The notes: generated from the letters alone by a model not told the origin. A DNA stretch of 64,000 nucleotides from Methylobacter tundripaludum (GCF_002934365.1 NZ_PTIY01000006.1:1-64000); one strand, 5' to 3'; shown: positions 33,263 through 43,703, counted from the first letter of the stretch. Numbers and translations are program-made.

Positions 33263-33463
33263 TTAGACGATTGTTACTTCTTCTGCTTGCGGGCCTTTTT
33301 GTCCTTGAGTGACAGTAAACTGTACTTTCTGTCCTTCATCAAGGGATTTAAAGCCGGAGCTGTTGATGTTGCGAAAGTGAACAAAAACATCTGGGCCGTT
33401 TTCTTGCTGAATGAAACCAAAACCTTTTTCAGCGTTAAACCATTTAACTATACCTGTAGTCAT
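33263..33463 (-). CDS. CspA-family cold-shock protein
   Basis: A 66-residue single cold-shock domain with both RNA-binding motifs: RNP1 KGFGFIQQ and RNP2 VFVHF. It binds single-stranded RNA/DNA as an RNA chaperone. The mRNA has a predicted leader of about 144 bases (see the promoter entry), the usual layout for cold-regulated csp messages, and its own terminator. Confidence 0.96.
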   Translation of the reverse strand: MTTGIVKWFNAEKGFGFIQQENGPDVFVHFRNINSSGFKSLDEGQKVQFTVTQGQKGPQAEEVTIV

Positions 33464-33613
33464 TTTGTGTAATCCTAATTTGTAGTAATTGAAGCCTTAT
33501 AAAGGCCGATGGAGCTGGGAAATTAAAGAATTACTTAATGATAACGGAAGAACAATTACATGACGAACTTCGTAGCGGTAAGCATAACGGTAAAACAATT
33601 TCAAGCTGAGCGC

Positions 33614-33642
33614 ATTCTATAGACGCGCAATGGCAATGTCAA
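33614..33642 (-). promoter_or_regulatory. strong sigma-70 promoter of the cold-shock gene
   Basis: Read on the minus strand: TTGACA (33637-33642), 17 bases, TAGAAT (33614-33619). Transcription would start near 33607, giving a long 5' leader before the ATG at 33463, as in cspA-type thermosensing leaders. Confidence 0.75.
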
Positions 33643-33749
33643 GCCTTTCAGTTTAGCGATGCGACAAAGAGATGGCGGCTTGAAGAATTGAATGTGCTAA
33701 CGAATAGAGCAAGCGGTCACAAAATACATCGTGCGCGCAGGATGTTAGG

Positions 33750-33837
33750 TGGCGGAGAGAGAGGGGTTCGAACCCTCGATACGTTGCCGTATACACACTT
33801 TCCAGGCGTGCGCCTTCGACCACTCGGCCATCTCTCC
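33750..33837 (-). tRNA. tRNA-Ser (anticodon GGA)
   Basis: An 88-base class II tRNA read on the minus strand: acceptor GGAGAGA/TCTCTCC, D arm GCCGAGTGGTCGAAGGC, anticodon stem-loop CACGC-CTGGAAA-GTGTG (anticodon GGA), a long variable arm TATACGGCAACGTA, T loop GTTCGAA and an encoded CCA. Confidence 0.97.
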
Positions 33838-33879
33838 TAACTATTTTTTTTGCTCCCCGCAGATAGCGGGAAGCCGCGT

Positions 33880-33908
33880 AGAATAATCGATATTGCGTTT
33901 TAGCGCAA
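33880..33908 (-). promoter_or_regulatory. probable promoter for tRNA-Ser
   Basis: Minus strand: TTGCGC (33903-33908), 17 bases, TATTCT (33880-33885). A GC-rich discriminator follows (ACGCGG), as in stringently controlled stable-RNA promoters. It lies between uup and the tRNA. Confidence 0.5.
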
Positions 33909-33940
33909 TGGCCTTTCTGCTTTTGGTAACCGCCGCTTGC

Positions 33941-35836
33941 TTAGCGCATCGCTTCCAGCTCATCCCACCGGTGATAAACCCGCTCCAGTTCGGCATCGAT
34001 CAGTTTCAGTTCGTCCAGTGTCTTGGCAACGACAGCTTGGTCTTTTTTATAGAACTCCGGCGCACTGATTTGCTGGTTTAATTCCGCTTGCCGGGTTTCC
34101 AGATCATTAATCAGTTCCGGCAACTTATCCAGTTCCTGCTGCTCCTTAAAGCTTAATTTCTTTTTGGCTGCGGTAGGCGCGGAAGTCTGTGCCGCCGGTT
34201 TTTCCTGCTTGGTCACCTTGGCAGTTGTTTCGGCCTGTTTCGCCTGCTTGACATGGTTCAGCCAATCGCTGTAACCGCCGACAAACTCATCGACGTCCCC
34301 TGAGCCGTCAAGCACAAAGACGCTGGTCACGACGTTGTCCAGGAAAGCCCGGTCATGGCTGACCAGCAACAAGGTGCCGTCAAAATCGACCAGTTTTTCT
34401 TCCAACAATTCCAGGGTTTCCAAATCCAGGTCATTGGTTGGTTCGTCCATAACGATCAGGTTGGACGGCTTGGTAAACAGCCTGGCCAGCAGCAAACGGT
34501 TTTTCTCGCCGCCCGACAAACTTTTTACCGGGGAACGCGCCCTGGCCGGAGCAAACAGAAAATCCCCCAGATACGACATCACATGTCTTTTGTTTCCGGC
34601 GATTTCGACAAAATCGTTGCCGTCGGCGACGGTGTCGGCGACAGTCATTTCCGGGTCGAGCTGGTCGCGCAACTGGTCGAAGTAGGCGATTTCAAGCCGG
34701 GTACCCTGCTCTACCGCGCCGCTGTCCGGTTCCAGCTGCTTTAACAGCAATTTCAACAACGTCGATTTGCCTGCGCCGTTCGCGCCGATCAAACCGATTT
34801 TGTCGCCCCGCTGAATCAGCGTGGAAAAATGCTTGATAATCTGCCGGTCCTGGTAAGCAAAGCTGATGTCGTTGACTTCGATCACTTTCTTACCGGACGC
34901 ATCGCCCCGGTCCAGGGATATTTTGCTGGTGCCTTGGGTGTTGCGGCGCTGGGCGCGTTCGTTACGCAATTTCTCCAACGCCCTGACGCGGCCTTCATTA
35001 CGTGTGCGCCGGGCTTTTACGCCTTGCCTGATCCAGACTTCCTCGTCGGCCAGCTTCTTGTCGAACTCGGCATTCTGGTTGGCTTCGTCCTCCAGCGCGG
35101 CGGCCTTGCGAGTCAAAAAATCGTCATAACTGCCCTGCCAGGACACCAGATTGCCGCGATCCAGATCGATAATGCGGGTCGCCAATTTTTGCAGGAACGA
35201 GCGATCATGGGTCACAAACAATACCGCGCCTTGGAAATTGAGGATTTGTTCTTCCAGCCAGCTGATGCTTTCAAAATCCAGATGGTTGGTCGGTTCATCC
35301 AGCAACAACACTTCCGGCTCTATGACCAGAGCTCTGGCCAAGGCTACGCGGCGCTTCCAACCGCCGGACAAGCCGCTGATTTTCAATTCGCCGGGCAAGT
35401 CCAACTTGCTTAAGGTGGTTTCGACTCGCTGCTGGAAATGCCAGCCGTTATGGGCTTCCAGCTTGTGCTGCAAATCGCCCAGCTCATTCAAGGCCTTTTC
35501 ATCATCGTAATCCATCGTTAACGACAGCGCATGATAACGGGTGATCCACTCGCCCAGCTCGCCCAGACCACCGGCAACGGCATCGTAGATGGTCGCATCG
35601 TCAGGCAATTCGGGCGTTTGCTCCAGCCATGCCAACCTTAATCCCGGTTGCCGCCAAATCTCGCCGTGATCGGCCTGGATGTTGCCGGCAATGATCTTCA
35701 TCAAGGTCGATTTGCCCTCGCCGTTGCGGCCTAACAAGCCTACCCGCTCCCCGGCATCCAGCTGAAAATCGGCATTGTTTAATAAAGCGTGAGTTCCGTA
35801 AGCAATGGAAACGTTGGACAATCGTAATAAGGGCAT
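33941..35836 (-). CDS. uup: ABC-F ATPase Uup
   Basis: A 631-residue cytoplasmic ABC-F protein with two ATPase domains: Walker A LLGRNGEGKSTLMK and LIGANGAGKSTLLK; signatures LSGGWKRRVALARAL and LSGGEKNRLLLARLF; Walker B LLLDEPTNHLD and IVMDEPTNDLD. A C-terminal helical hairpin (from about residue 560, SFKEQQELDKLPELI) is the DNA-binding tail of Uup. Uup affects transposon precise excision and ribosome-related functions. It is one base from cinA upstream. Confidence 0.95.
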   Translation of the reverse strand: MPLLRLSNVSIAYGTHALLNNADFQLDAGERVGLLGRNGEGKSTLMKIIAGNIQADHGEIWRQPGLRLAWLEQTPELPDDATIYDAVAGGLGELGEWITRYHALSLTMDYDDEKALNELGDLQHKLEAHNGWHFQQRVETTLSKLDLPGELKISGLSGGWKRRVALARALVIEPEVLLLDEPTNHLDFESISWLEEQILNFQGAVLFVTHDRSFLQKLATRIIDLDRGNLVSWQGSYDDFLTRKAAALEDEANQNAEFDKKLADEEVWIRQGVKARRTRNEGRVRALEKLRNERAQRRNTQGTSKISLDRGDASGKKVIEVNDISFAYQDRQIIKHFSTLIQRGDKIGLIGANGAGKSTLLKLLLKQLEPDSGAVEQGTRLEIAYFDQLRDQLDPEMTVADTVADGNDFVEIAGNKRHVMSYLGDFLFAPARARSPVKSLSGGEKNRLLLARLFTKPSNLIVMDEPTNDLDLETLELLEEKLVDFDGTLLLVSHDRAFLDNVVTSVFVLDGSGDVDEFVGGYSDWLNHVKQAKQAETTAKVTKQEKPAAQTSAPTAAKKKLSFKEQQELDKLPELINDLETRQAELNQQISAPEFYKKDQAVVAKTLDELKLIDAELERVYHRWDELEAMR

Positions 35837-35837
35837 T

Positions 35838-37136
35838 TTAAAGTTCTTTATGTTGTAAATAGCGTCGTAATAAATCCAGTGCCAGCAACGCCGCCTGATT
35901 TTGCTTGACGTTGATAGGACCTGCCACGGAATGGGTGGTTTGATGAAATCCGTCTCCAGTCAGCAACGTATTATATAGAATAATGGCCCGGTCTTTATCG
36001 CGAAATGTTTTATTGTCTCCGCCATTCAGCTGAACCAGCACAAAATCGGCTGCGCTGGTCTTTTGTATTTCAGCGGCAATGGCCTGTGCGGTTGCCGGTA
36101 AATCATATGAAATACATTCCTGTATTTCACCCTTCGGGCCAGCTGTTGGCTGTTCAAGTTCGCTCCCGGCGAATTTGTCGGCATTGACGGTAACCGCAAG
36201 TTTTTGCACCAACCTTTCCACCGACTGCTCATAGCGTGCTTCCAGCAGCCAATCTGCGCCTACGCACTTGGCCGCCAGCAATCCTTGACTGACTGTTTCC
36301 ACGACAGCCAGCGTGTATTTTCCGCCCGTCATCAGCCGATCGATCACAAAGGCCAAGTCGCCGCCGGCCTGCCCGAAACCGTCAATGGCAAAAACATGAT
36401 CGCCCAGTTGACCTGCAACTTCGGACACCAATGCCGTCATGGCTGTTTCAGGATAATCATGCGGAAACAGCAACTTGGTTTGCACATCATCGGGACTCGC
36501 CCGAAAACCCAGCTGTACTTGAGCCGGAATTTCAACACCGCCGATGAGTTGCTGAATCGATGACTCGCCTATGCCGAGAGTTTTGATGCTAACCAGCTTG
36601 CCGGGCCGCAATAAAAACCGGCTGGCCAATGTCGGCTGTATGGACTCCAGGAACAAATGGCGCATTTCCGAAGGCACGCCGGGCACAAAGGAAAACCAGC
36701 AGCGCCCGGCTTGCAAGGAAAAACCCGGCGCAGTACCCCAGGCATTGTCGATACGCTCCGCACCTTTCGGAAACATCGCCTGCTTGCGGTTCGACTCGGG
36801 CATGACCCGGTTTCTGCGCGCAAAAAACCGTTGAATCTGTTCAAAGGCAATCCCGTCGAATTCCAGCGGCAGACCGAACGCCTTGGCGACAGCCTCGGCG
36901 GTCAAATCGTCGCTGGTAGGCCCGAGCCCGCCCGTGCAAATGCAACAATCCGCACGCTGTGCAATTTCCCGCAGCAGCGCGATCAAATCATCCAGCTTGT
37001 CGCCTACGGCGGTATGCCGCGCGACCGTAAAGCCCAGGGCTACGGCCCGCTCCGACAACCAGGCCGCATTGGTATCGACGATTTGCCCGGTCACGACTTC
37101 TTCGCCTTGGGAGAATATTTCTAATATTGGATTCAT
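35838..37136 (-). CDS. cinA: CinA-like protein with degenerate C-terminal deamidase motif
   Basis: The 432-residue protein has an N-terminal MoCF/COG1058 domain (GEEVVTGQIVDTNAAWLSE; CICTGGLGPTSDDLTAEAVA) and a C-terminal CinA/PncC-like domain. In active NMN deamidases the C-terminal domain opens with ESCTGG; here that place reads VVETVSQGLLAAK, so the usual Ser/Thr site is altered and the GTG/DLAV-type motifs that follow are poorly kept. The first domain (ADP-ribose pyrophosphatase-type activity) looks intact. The short gap suggests co-transcription with uup. Confidence 0.85.
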   Translation of the reverse strand: MNPILEIFSQGEEVVTGQIVDTNAAWLSERAVALGFTVARHTAVGDKLDDLIALLREIAQRADCCICTGGLGPTSDDLTAEAVAKAFGLPLEFDGIAFEQIQRFFARRNRVMPESNRKQAMFPKGAERIDNAWGTAPGFSLQAGRCWFSFVPGVPSEMRHLFLESIQPTLASRFLLRPGKLVSIKTLGIGESSIQQLIGGVEIPAQVQLGFRASPDDVQTKLLFPHDYPETAMTALVSEVAGQLGDHVFAIDGFGQAGGDLAFVIDRLMTGGKYTLAVVETVSQGLLAAKCVGADWLLEARYEQSVERLVQKLAVTVNADKFAGSELEQPTAGPKGEIQECISYDLPATAQAIAAEIQKTSAADFVLVQLNGGDNKTFRDKDRAIILYNTLLTGDGFHQTTHSVAGPINVKQNQAALLALDLLRRYLQHKEL

Positions 37137-37270
37137 GTTGTCAATCGGTGCTATTGGGTTTGTGTGCCGGCCATAGTCTGATAACCCGTATTAAAATACA
37201 AATTGACCTTGCGGATGAAAATGGTTTCTTATACTTCATAAAGCCTTTAATTGACCACGAAGACACATGG

Positions 37271-37391
37271 TTAGGAACATGCATAAATTAATTTAAGCAA
37301 TCACCATGAAGCGCATGAAGACTTAAATCCTTCATGCGCTTCATGGTTTAAAAATAAAATTTGCTCAAGTTATTTCATGCACGATCCTTAG
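37271..37391. repeat. MITE-like palindromic element, copy B (ACCATGAAG family)
   Basis: The ends TTAGGAACATGCATAAATTA and its inverse counterpart (right end reads TTATTTCATGCACGATCCTTA) are imperfect terminal inverted repeats. The centre is ACCATGAAGCGCATGAAG opposed to CTTCATGCGCTTCATGGT. It appears inserted beside a half-copy of the ACCACGAAGACAC repeat (37252-37267). Confidence 0.75.
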
Positions 37392-37432
37392 TTCTACTTT
37401 GTCATATTTAATGAACACATAATATCCAGAAT

Positions 37433-37591
37433 CGTCATTCCGGCAGGGATTCATGTCAGGCTATCCTGCTGACACCCTTCGGGTTAATGCAAATCCGTTC
37501 CAGACGGATTTGTGCCGAAATCCAGGCTCCTGGGATGGATTTAAGCTGACCATCCTTGGCTCTGGATACCCGCTTCCCGGCGGGCATGACG
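37433..37591. repeat. dispersed intergenic element, copy 3 (TTCCGGCAGGGAT family)
   Basis: The same start (GTCATTCCGGCAGGGATTCA) and internal AAATCCGTTC/GACGGATTTGTGCC as copy 1, ending CCCGGCGGGCATGACG. With copy B of the MITE-like family it fills the gap of about 590 bases 37137-37730. No gene is seen in the gap. Confidence 0.75.
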
Positions 37592-37730
37592 AGCTTGCGT
37601 ATAATCTAACAAAGTAAAATTAGCTGTTTGCAGTTTTGCAAACACATTATATGGATTTTCCCACTTAAACCGATGCCGATGACAAAAGCGTAGAATAATC
37701 CGATCGACACGACACGGATTGAAAAATATT

Positions 37731-40700
37731 ATGAAAAGAAGCCGGATACCGGATACGCCTAAATTCCAATCCTACATTCTCACCGAGAAACTCGGCGAGA
37801 GCCTGCAATCGCAAGTCTATAAAGGCTATCACAAGAGCAGGCCAGAGCAGCCGCTGGTGTTCAAACTGCTCAAGCTGCTATCCGGCTGGGATGACCAATC
37901 GCGCCATTTGCAGCAAAAAATCGAACGCCTCAAGGTGCTGCACGACCCGCGCGCCTGCACGCCTATCGCCCTGGATTCGGATGCCGGCGTGCAGTTTATC
38001 GTGCAACCCTGGTTTGCCGGGCAGACGCTGAAGGCCTGGACCGATCAGCAACGGCACATCAATCTGACGGATTTTTTCAAGATCGCCTGCATGCTGGCGG
38101 ACACTTTGCAGGCCGTGCATGAAGCCGGCATCACCCACGGCGGCGTCAAGCCGCACAACATTCTGGTGCAGCCGGGCACGCTCACCTTGCGCCTGACCGA
38201 TTTCATCACGCCGCTGGACATCCGTGATGTCAGCCATTTCATCTATGACCCCGAGTTTGTGCGCGGCACACTGGCCTATACTTCTCCCGAACAAACAGGG
38301 CGCATCAACTATCGGGTGGATTTTTCCACCGACCTTTATTCGACGGGCATCGTGTTCTACGAGCTGCTGACCGGCAAGCTGCCGTTTTTTTCCACCGACC
38401 CGCTGGAACTGATACACTCGCACCTGGCTGAAGAGCCGCCCAAAGTGCATGAAAGCAATGCAAAAATCCCGGAGCAGCTCAGTAAAATCATCGCCAAACT
38501 GACATTCAAGCAGCCGGAAAAGCGTTATCAAAGCGCGGCAGGATTATTGGCAGACCTGATTCGCTGTCACGAGGACTATGCAGCAACCGGCGCAATTGCC
38601 GATTTCCCGGTCGGCTTGCGCGACCGCAGCAAACGCATGATTTTCATTTCAAAAATGGTCGGACGTCATGCGGAATGCGCGCTGATCCGGCGCGAATACG
38701 ACGAGGTCATGCGCGGCGCATTCCGTTCGGTGTTCATCTCCGGCCTGTCCGGCATCGGCAAGACCCGACTGATTCAAGAGCTGCAAAAGCCGCTGGTACG
38801 CCATCGCGGTTATTTCACCTCGGGCAAGTTCGACCAGTATCAGAAAAATATCCCCTACAGCTCGCTGATCCAGGCGCTACGCAATCTGATGCGCACCTTT
38901 TTGACCGAAAGCGATGCGCAGGTGGCGCAGTGGCGGACCAAGATTCTCGATGCGGTGGGCCGCGACGGCCGTGTGATTATTGACGTGGTGCCGGAACTTG
39001 AATTCATCATCGGCGCGCAGCCGGAAGTGGCGCATCTGCCGCCGGTCGAAGCGCGCAACCGCTTCAATAATCTGTTCGGGCGTTTTCTCGCCCGTCTGGC
39101 CGACGAAGCGCATCCGCTGGTGCTGTTCATTGACGATTTGCAATGGTGCGACACCGCCACCTTCGATTTTTTGCAGACTATTTTCGCCAATCATAAAGAA
39201 CATCCTTATTTATTTTTTATCGGAGCCTACCGTCACAACGAGGTCGATGCCGCCCATCCGCTGACCAAACTGATCCGCAACATTCGGGAGCGCAAAGACG
39301 CATTGCAGGAAATCCGGCTAAATGCGCTGGACGAAGACGATTGCCACGAGATGGTGGCTTATATCCTGGATTCGCCGCTGGGGACGACCGCCAACCTGTC
39401 TCAATTTATCGCGCGGCTGACCGAGGGCAATCCGCTGTTTGTCAGCGAGAGTTTGGCTTGGCTGTACAACGAGAATCTGCTGCACACGGACGAACAGCAA
39501 CACTGGCAATGGGATATGAACAAGATCCGCGATGCGCGGATGCCCGCCACCGTGGTCGAATTATTCAGCTCCAAAGTGCGCACGCTGCCGCCCGCCGCAT
39601 TGCACATCCTCAACTACTGCGCCTGCATGGGCAACCGATTCACGGCCGCGGAGGTGGCGCAGGTGCTCGACATGAGCCTGGAACAACTGTTCGAAAACCT
39701 GAAACCGGTACTGACGCTGGGGATGCTGCTGGAGAACAAATCCGACCTGCAATTTGTGCATGACCGGGTGCAGGAAGCGGTGCTGCGCCAAGTCGATGAA
39801 CAGGCGCGCCCCGGTATTCACTGGCGTATCGGCAACCGTCTGTTGGATGAGATACCGGCAGGTGCAAATCTTGAGGTACAGGATAATTTATTCAATATTG
39901 CGATGCACCTTAACCGGGGGCGTCCGGCCGATATGGATCAAGCCTCGCTTTACCGCCTGGTCGATATTAACTTCCATGCCGGAAACAAGGCGCTGGATGC
40001 GCTGGCCGGGGACGCCGCCAACGACTTCTTTTCCATTGCACACGATCTGTTGCCGCCGGATTGCTGGAACAGCGCTTACGAGATGACCTTCCGCATCTAC
40101 CAGCGATTGGCGAAAACCGACCTGATGCGCGGCCGCTACGAAGCCTCCGAATCGCTAATCAATCAACTGATCGAGCATGCCGTCAGCGATTTTGACAAGG
40201 CCGAAGCGCTGGCCGAACAGACGACTTCGCTGTCCTCTTTCGGCAATTTTAACAAAGCCATCGAAACCGCCAACCGCGGCCTGGCCTATTTCGGCAAATC
40301 CATACCCGCAGCCCCGGATCTGGCCCGGCGGCACACCCAAGCCCTGATGGCGCAGATCGAAGCGCAGGACGATGTGTGGAATACCATCCTGCACATGCCC
40401 TTTACCCAGGACCGCAAAAGCAAGATTGAACTCGCCTTTTACAGCGAGCTGATCCCCGATCTCTACATGTCCGGGCTGGTAGAGCAACTGTACCTGTCCG
40501 CCGCGCAATCGACCCAGCTTTGCCTGGCGGGCGGCATGGATGAGTCGGTCATCTATTCTTTCTCGATCATGGGACTCAATTTGGGCGAGCAGGAAAAATT
40601 CGAGCTCGCTTTCCGTTACGAGGACCTGGCGCATGACCTGTGCGCGAAATACCCGAATACCTTCGGAGCCACCCGCGGCATGAACGGCATCGTCTGGTGC

Positions 40701-42911
40701 AATATGCACTCGCGCAGCCACCCCGCCGCCATTGCCGACTACTGTTTAAAGGGCATCCAGTGCGGCAAGAACTGCGGCGACTTGTACAACGCCGGCTTGT
40801 CCTACGGCCCGCTGATGTGGAATTTGCAGGTTCAGGGCAAGAATCTGCACCTGATCGAAGAAACCGCCGAGGAGTGCCTGAGCTTCTCGCGCAAAAACCA
40901 ACTGTCTTTCTCGCTGGCCCTGGCGGAAGCCGTGCTGGCAGGCTCGGTGGCTCCGATGAAAACGGATTACCGGCCGGTGGCGATGGAAGAAACGCTGCAA
41001 CGCTGGGCGACTGACAATTATGTCGCCGCGTCCGGCAGCTACTTTGTGCTGCTCGGCATCAGCCGGCATTATCTGGGCGACTACGCGGCGGCAGCGGTTT
41101 CGCTGGCTGCGGTCGAGCGTTATCTGCATGGACTGACCGATAACGTGCTGAAACGCTTATGGTTTGTGTTCCGCATTCTCAACCGATTGCGCCTGCCCGC
41201 CGAATCGACGTGGACGGAAATCGAAGCGGAAATCGCCCCGCTGCTGCAAAATATCGAAACCTGGGCGCGACTGGGCCCTTTGCTTCGGCCTTATCTGGCC
41301 TTTATTCGCGCCGAAATCGCCCGCGTCAAAGGCGAACCCCGCGAAGCGCGCAATCTGTACCTGGACGCGATTGCCGAAGCGCAGGTGCAACAATACGACC
41401 TGCTTGCCGGACATTTGTTCGAAAGCCTGGGCGACTTACTGACAAAAACCGCGCTGGGCGATGCCGCCATCTACTATGCCGAGGCGCGGCGGCTATATCT
41501 TGCCTGCCGCGCCGATAGCAAAGCCGCCCGGCTGCTGGAACAGTGCGACGTTGCCCAGCCGGGCAAATCGCTACAGGACCCGGAAAGCGAAACCGAGATA
41601 ATGGAACTGTCCACCCTGCCCAATCTCGATATTAACTACCTGATGAAATCCGCGCTGGCGCTGTCCGCCGAAATCGACCTGGCGCAACTGCTGCAAAAAA
41701 TCATGAATGTGGAATTGGAAAGTTCCGGCGCGCAGCACGGCTATTTGCTGATCAAGGAACAGGACGAACTGGTCATCGTCGCGGAACACCATGTCGGCAA
41801 AAAGCAGGCCATCAACCCTCAGCACTACAGTCTGACCAAAGCGGTCGGCGTTTGCCAGGCCATCGTCAATTACGTGTACCGCACCCACGAAAAAGTAGTG
41901 CTGCGCGATGCAAGCACCGAGGGCGACTTCCAAAATGCGCCCGAAGTGCAGATGCTGGGCTTGCGCTCGGTACTGTGCCTGCCGATGATCAAGCAAGGCG
42001 AGCTGGTCGGCGTACTTTACCTGGAAAACCGGCTGTCTGAGGGCATCTTCACCACCGAAAAGAGCGTCATGACCGAGCTGCTGACCTCCCACGCCGCGAT
42101 TTCCCTGGAAAACGCCCGTTTGCTGAACGAAACGCGCCATGCTTATACGCAGCTGCAGGAGAGCCGGGAACACATGATGCAGATGGAAAAACTGTCCGCT
42201 CTCGGCACCTTGGTCGGCGGTGTCGCGCATGAAATCAACAATCCGTTAATGGGCTTGATGAACTTTGTCGAGTTTGCCGAAAGTAAAGCAACCGATCCTA
42301 AAACCCGTGAGATGCTGGGTAAAGCCCTGCATGAAATCGAGCGCATCAAGACCATCGTGCGCAATATGCTGATTTATGTTAGAACTAAGTCACATCTGAC
42401 CGGTGCGTCGCAAATCAGCGAGACGGTCAGCCAAACTTTGTCTCTATTAGACGGGGAATTTAAAAAATCCAATATCCAGCTGCATATCGAATTACCCGAT
42501 AACCTGCCGTTGATTGTGTGTGACGCCGACAGTCTGCAACAGATACTGATTAATCTATTGCTTAACGCCAGAGACGCCTTGTCGGGCCGCGACCAAGCCC
42601 ACATCGACATCGCAGCGCAACGGAATGGCGCGATGGTGGAATTGACCATAGCCGACAATGGACCGGGCATTCCTGACGCCATTCTCAGCCGGATATTCGA
42701 TCCGTTCTTCACCACCAAACCGCCGGGAAAAGGAACGGGGCTGGGTTTGTCGGTGTCTCACCGTTTAATCGAAGAAACCGGAGGAAATATAATCGCGTAT
42801 AATAAAATTACATATAATGAGGTTATAAGCGGTTGTTGCATGAAATTACAATTCAAAATAGCCGATCAGTTTACTAGGGGGAATGATGCCAAACAAAATA
42901 CTGGTTATTGA
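37731..42911 (+). CDS. giant sensor: protein (pseudo)kinase - AAA ATPase - helical repeats - GAF - histidine kinase
   Basis: About 1,726 residues, no membrane segments. Order (numbered from the TTG at 37719): Ser/Thr kinase-like domain 15-290; AAA/NACHT-like ATPase 310-560 (Walker A GLSGIGKT, Walker [12 protein letters not shown]); a long helical TPR-like region to about 1280; GAF about 1310-1465; HisKA with GVAHEINNP (His near 1504); HATPase with [17 protein letters not shown] and GTGLGLS. In the kinase domain the HRDLKPxN loop reads HGGVKPHN and DFG reads DFI, so the catalytic Asp is Gly and the domain is probably a pseudokinase. The histidine kinase looks active. The frame can open at a TTG (37719), but the ATG at 37731 is likelier. 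Its 3' end overlaps the next gene, its presumed partner regulator. Confidence 0.88.
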   Translation: MKRSRIPDTPKFQSYILTEKLGESLQSQVYKGYHKSRPEQPLVFKLLKLLSGWDDQSRHLQQKIERLKVLHDPRACTPIALDSDAGVQFIVQPWFAGQTLKAWTDQQRHINLTDFFKIACMLADTLQAVHEAGITHGGVKPHNILVQPGTLTLRLTDFITPLDIRDVSHFIYDPEFVRGTLAYTSPEQTGRINYRVDFSTDLYSTGIVFYELLTGKLPFFSTDPLELIHSHLAEEPPKVHESNAKIPEQLSKIIAKLTFKQPEKRYQSAAGLLADLIRCHEDYAATGAIADFPVGLRDRSKRMIFISKMVGRHAECALIRREYDEVMRGAFRSVFISGLSGIGKTRLIQELQKPLVRHRGYFTSGKFDQYQKNIPYSSLIQALRNLMRTFLTESDAQVAQWRTKILDAVGRDGRVIIDVVPELEFIIGAQPEVAHLPPVEARNRFNNLFGRFLARLADEAHPLVLFIDDLQWCDTATFDFLQTIFANHKEHPYLFFIGAYRHNEVDAAHPLTKLIRNIRERKDALQEIRLNALDEDDCHEMVAYILDSPLGTTANLSQFIARLTEGNPLFVSESLAWLYNENLLHTDEQQHWQWDMNKIRDARMPATVVELFSSKVRTLPPAALHILNYCACMGNRFTAAEVAQVLDMSLEQLFENLKPVLTLGMLLENKSDLQFVHDRVQEAVLRQVDEQARPGIHWRIGNRLLDEIPAGANLEVQDNLFNIAMHLNRGRPADMDQASLYRLVDINFHAGNKALDALAGDAANDFFSIAHDLLPPDCWNSAYEMTFRIYQRLAKTDLMRGRYEASESLINQLIEHAVSDFDKAEALAEQTTSLSSFGNFNKAIETANRGLAYFGKSIPAAPDLARRHTQALMAQIEAQDDVWNTILHMPFTQDRKSKIELAFYSELIPDLYMSGLVEQLYLSAAQSTQLCLAGGMDESVIYSFSIMGLNLGEQEKFELAFRYEDLAHDLCAKYPNTFGATRGMNGIVWCNMHSRSHPAAIADYCLKGIQCGKNCGDLYNAGLSYGPLMWNLQVQGKNLHLIEETAEECLSFSRKNQLSFSLALAEAVLAGSVAPMKTDYRPVAMEETLQRWATDNYVAASGSYFVLLGISRHYLGDYAAAAVSLAAVERYLHGLTDNVLKRLWFVFRILNRLRLPAESTWTEIEAEIAPLLQNIETWARLGPLLRPYLAFIRAEIARVKGEPREARNLYLDAIAEAQVQQYDLLAGHLFESLGDLLTKTALGDAAIYYAEARRLYLACRADSKAARLLEQCDVAQPGKSLQDPESETEIMELSTLPNLDINYLMKSALALSAEIDLAQLLQKIMNVELESSGAQHGYLLIKEQDELVIVAEHHVGKKQAINPQHYSLTKAVGVCQAIVNYVYRTHEKVVLRDASTEGDFQNAPEVQMLGLRSVLCLPMIKQGELVGVLYLENRLSEGIFTTEKSVMTELLTSHAAISLENARLLNETRHAYTQLQESREHMMQMEKLSALGTLVGGVAHEINNPLMGLMNFVEFAESKATDPKTREMLGKALHEIERIKTIVRNMLIYVRTKSHLTGASQISETVSQTLSLLDGEFKKSNIQLHIELPDNLPLIVCDADSLQQILINLLLNARDALSGRDQAHIDIAAQRNGAMVELTIADNGPGIPDAILSRIFDPFFTTKPPGKGTGLGLSVSHRLIEETGGNIIAYNKITYNEVISGCCMKLQFKIADQFTRGNDAKQNTGY

Positions 42912-43575
42912 TGACGACCCGGCAGTGCGCGGAGCATTCAGCTTGGTACTGGGCGAGGCCGGCTATGACCTGCGTGAGGCGGAGAATGGCTTGCAAGGCG
43001 TCGAAATGGCGAAGGCTGATCGCCCCGACCTGATTTTCCTCGATCTCAGAATGCCGGGCATGGATGGCGTCGAAACCTTGCGCCGTCTGAAAGCGATAGA
43101 TGGCACAATGAACGTTTACATCGTGACAGCTTTTGCCCATGAATATATGGAACAACTCAAGGTTGCCCTCGATGAAGGCTTGAGCTTCCAGCTTGCAAGT
43201 AAGCCGCTGTCATCCAAACAAATCAAACACGTCGCCAACTCCATCAACCGGCCGATGGAAGTGAACAAGGAAGGCGACAAACTGCTTCTGACGTTGTATA
43301 TCGTTTCCCTGAACGCAGAGTTCAGAATGCTGGTTGAGCAGCTCAGCACGGTCCTGGCGGCTACCTATAAACCGGGATACTGGCGGCTGGATGTGGTGGA
43401 GGTGCTGGAGATGCCTGAAAAAGCGCTGTCGCAAAATATATTCGCCACGCCGATGCTGGTGCGGGACCTGCCGACACCGGTATTGAAATTGCTGGGTAAC
43501 CTGACCAAAATGCCGGAAGTGATTGCCTCCATTACCTCCCACCATAGCAATGGATCAGATACCGTTATCATGTAA
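42886..43575 (+). CDS. response regulator with C-terminal KaiB-like domain
   Basis: The protein of about 229 residues has an N-terminal receiver domain ([14 protein letters not shown]; phospho-acceptor Asp in LIFLDLRMPGMDG; Lys in LASKPLS) and a C-terminal domain (about 132-215) that matches KaiB: LLLTLYIVSLNAEFRMLVEQ, LDVVEVLEMPEKALSQNIFA, TPMLVRDLPTPVLKLLGNL. KaiB is the fold-switching clock protein; KaiB-like domains also occur in SasA-type kinases. No DNA-binding or enzymatic output is present. The gene overlaps the giant kinase gene by 26 bases. An AGGGGG ribosome site suits the second ATG (42886) better than the first (42883). Phosphorylation may control binding of the KaiB-like part to a partner. 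Confidence 0.88.
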   Translation: MPNKILVIDDDPAVRGAFSLVLGEAGYDLREAENGLQGVEMAKADRPDLIFLDLRMPGMDGVETLRRLKAIDGTMNVYIVTAFAHEYMEQLKVALDEGLSFQLASKPLSSKQIKHVANSINRPMEVNKEGDKLLLTLYIVSLNAEFRMLVEQLSTVLAATYKPGYWRLDVVEVLEMPEKALSQNIFATPMLVRDLPTPVLKLLGNLTKMPEVIASITSHHSNGSDTVIM

Positions 43576-43638
43576 TTTTTACGGCCCAAGTTACGCTAAC
43601 GAACCTGTGAAAACATCCATTATCCTAAAAACCGCAGT

Positions 43639-43703
43639 TGAGCATTCCAACATCCCGCTCATCCTTCGACAAGCTCAGGACGAACGGGCTGTTGAAATGC
43701 TCA
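43639..43703. repeat. palindromic repeat with REP-type core
   Basis: TGAGCATTCCAACATCCCG is opposed to CGGGCTGTTGAAATGCTCA around the core ATCCTTCGACAAGCTCAGGA. The core also occurs at about 13030 and 17577 (TTCGTCCTGAGC...GTCGAAG). It may end the kinase/regulator transcript. Confidence 0.6.
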
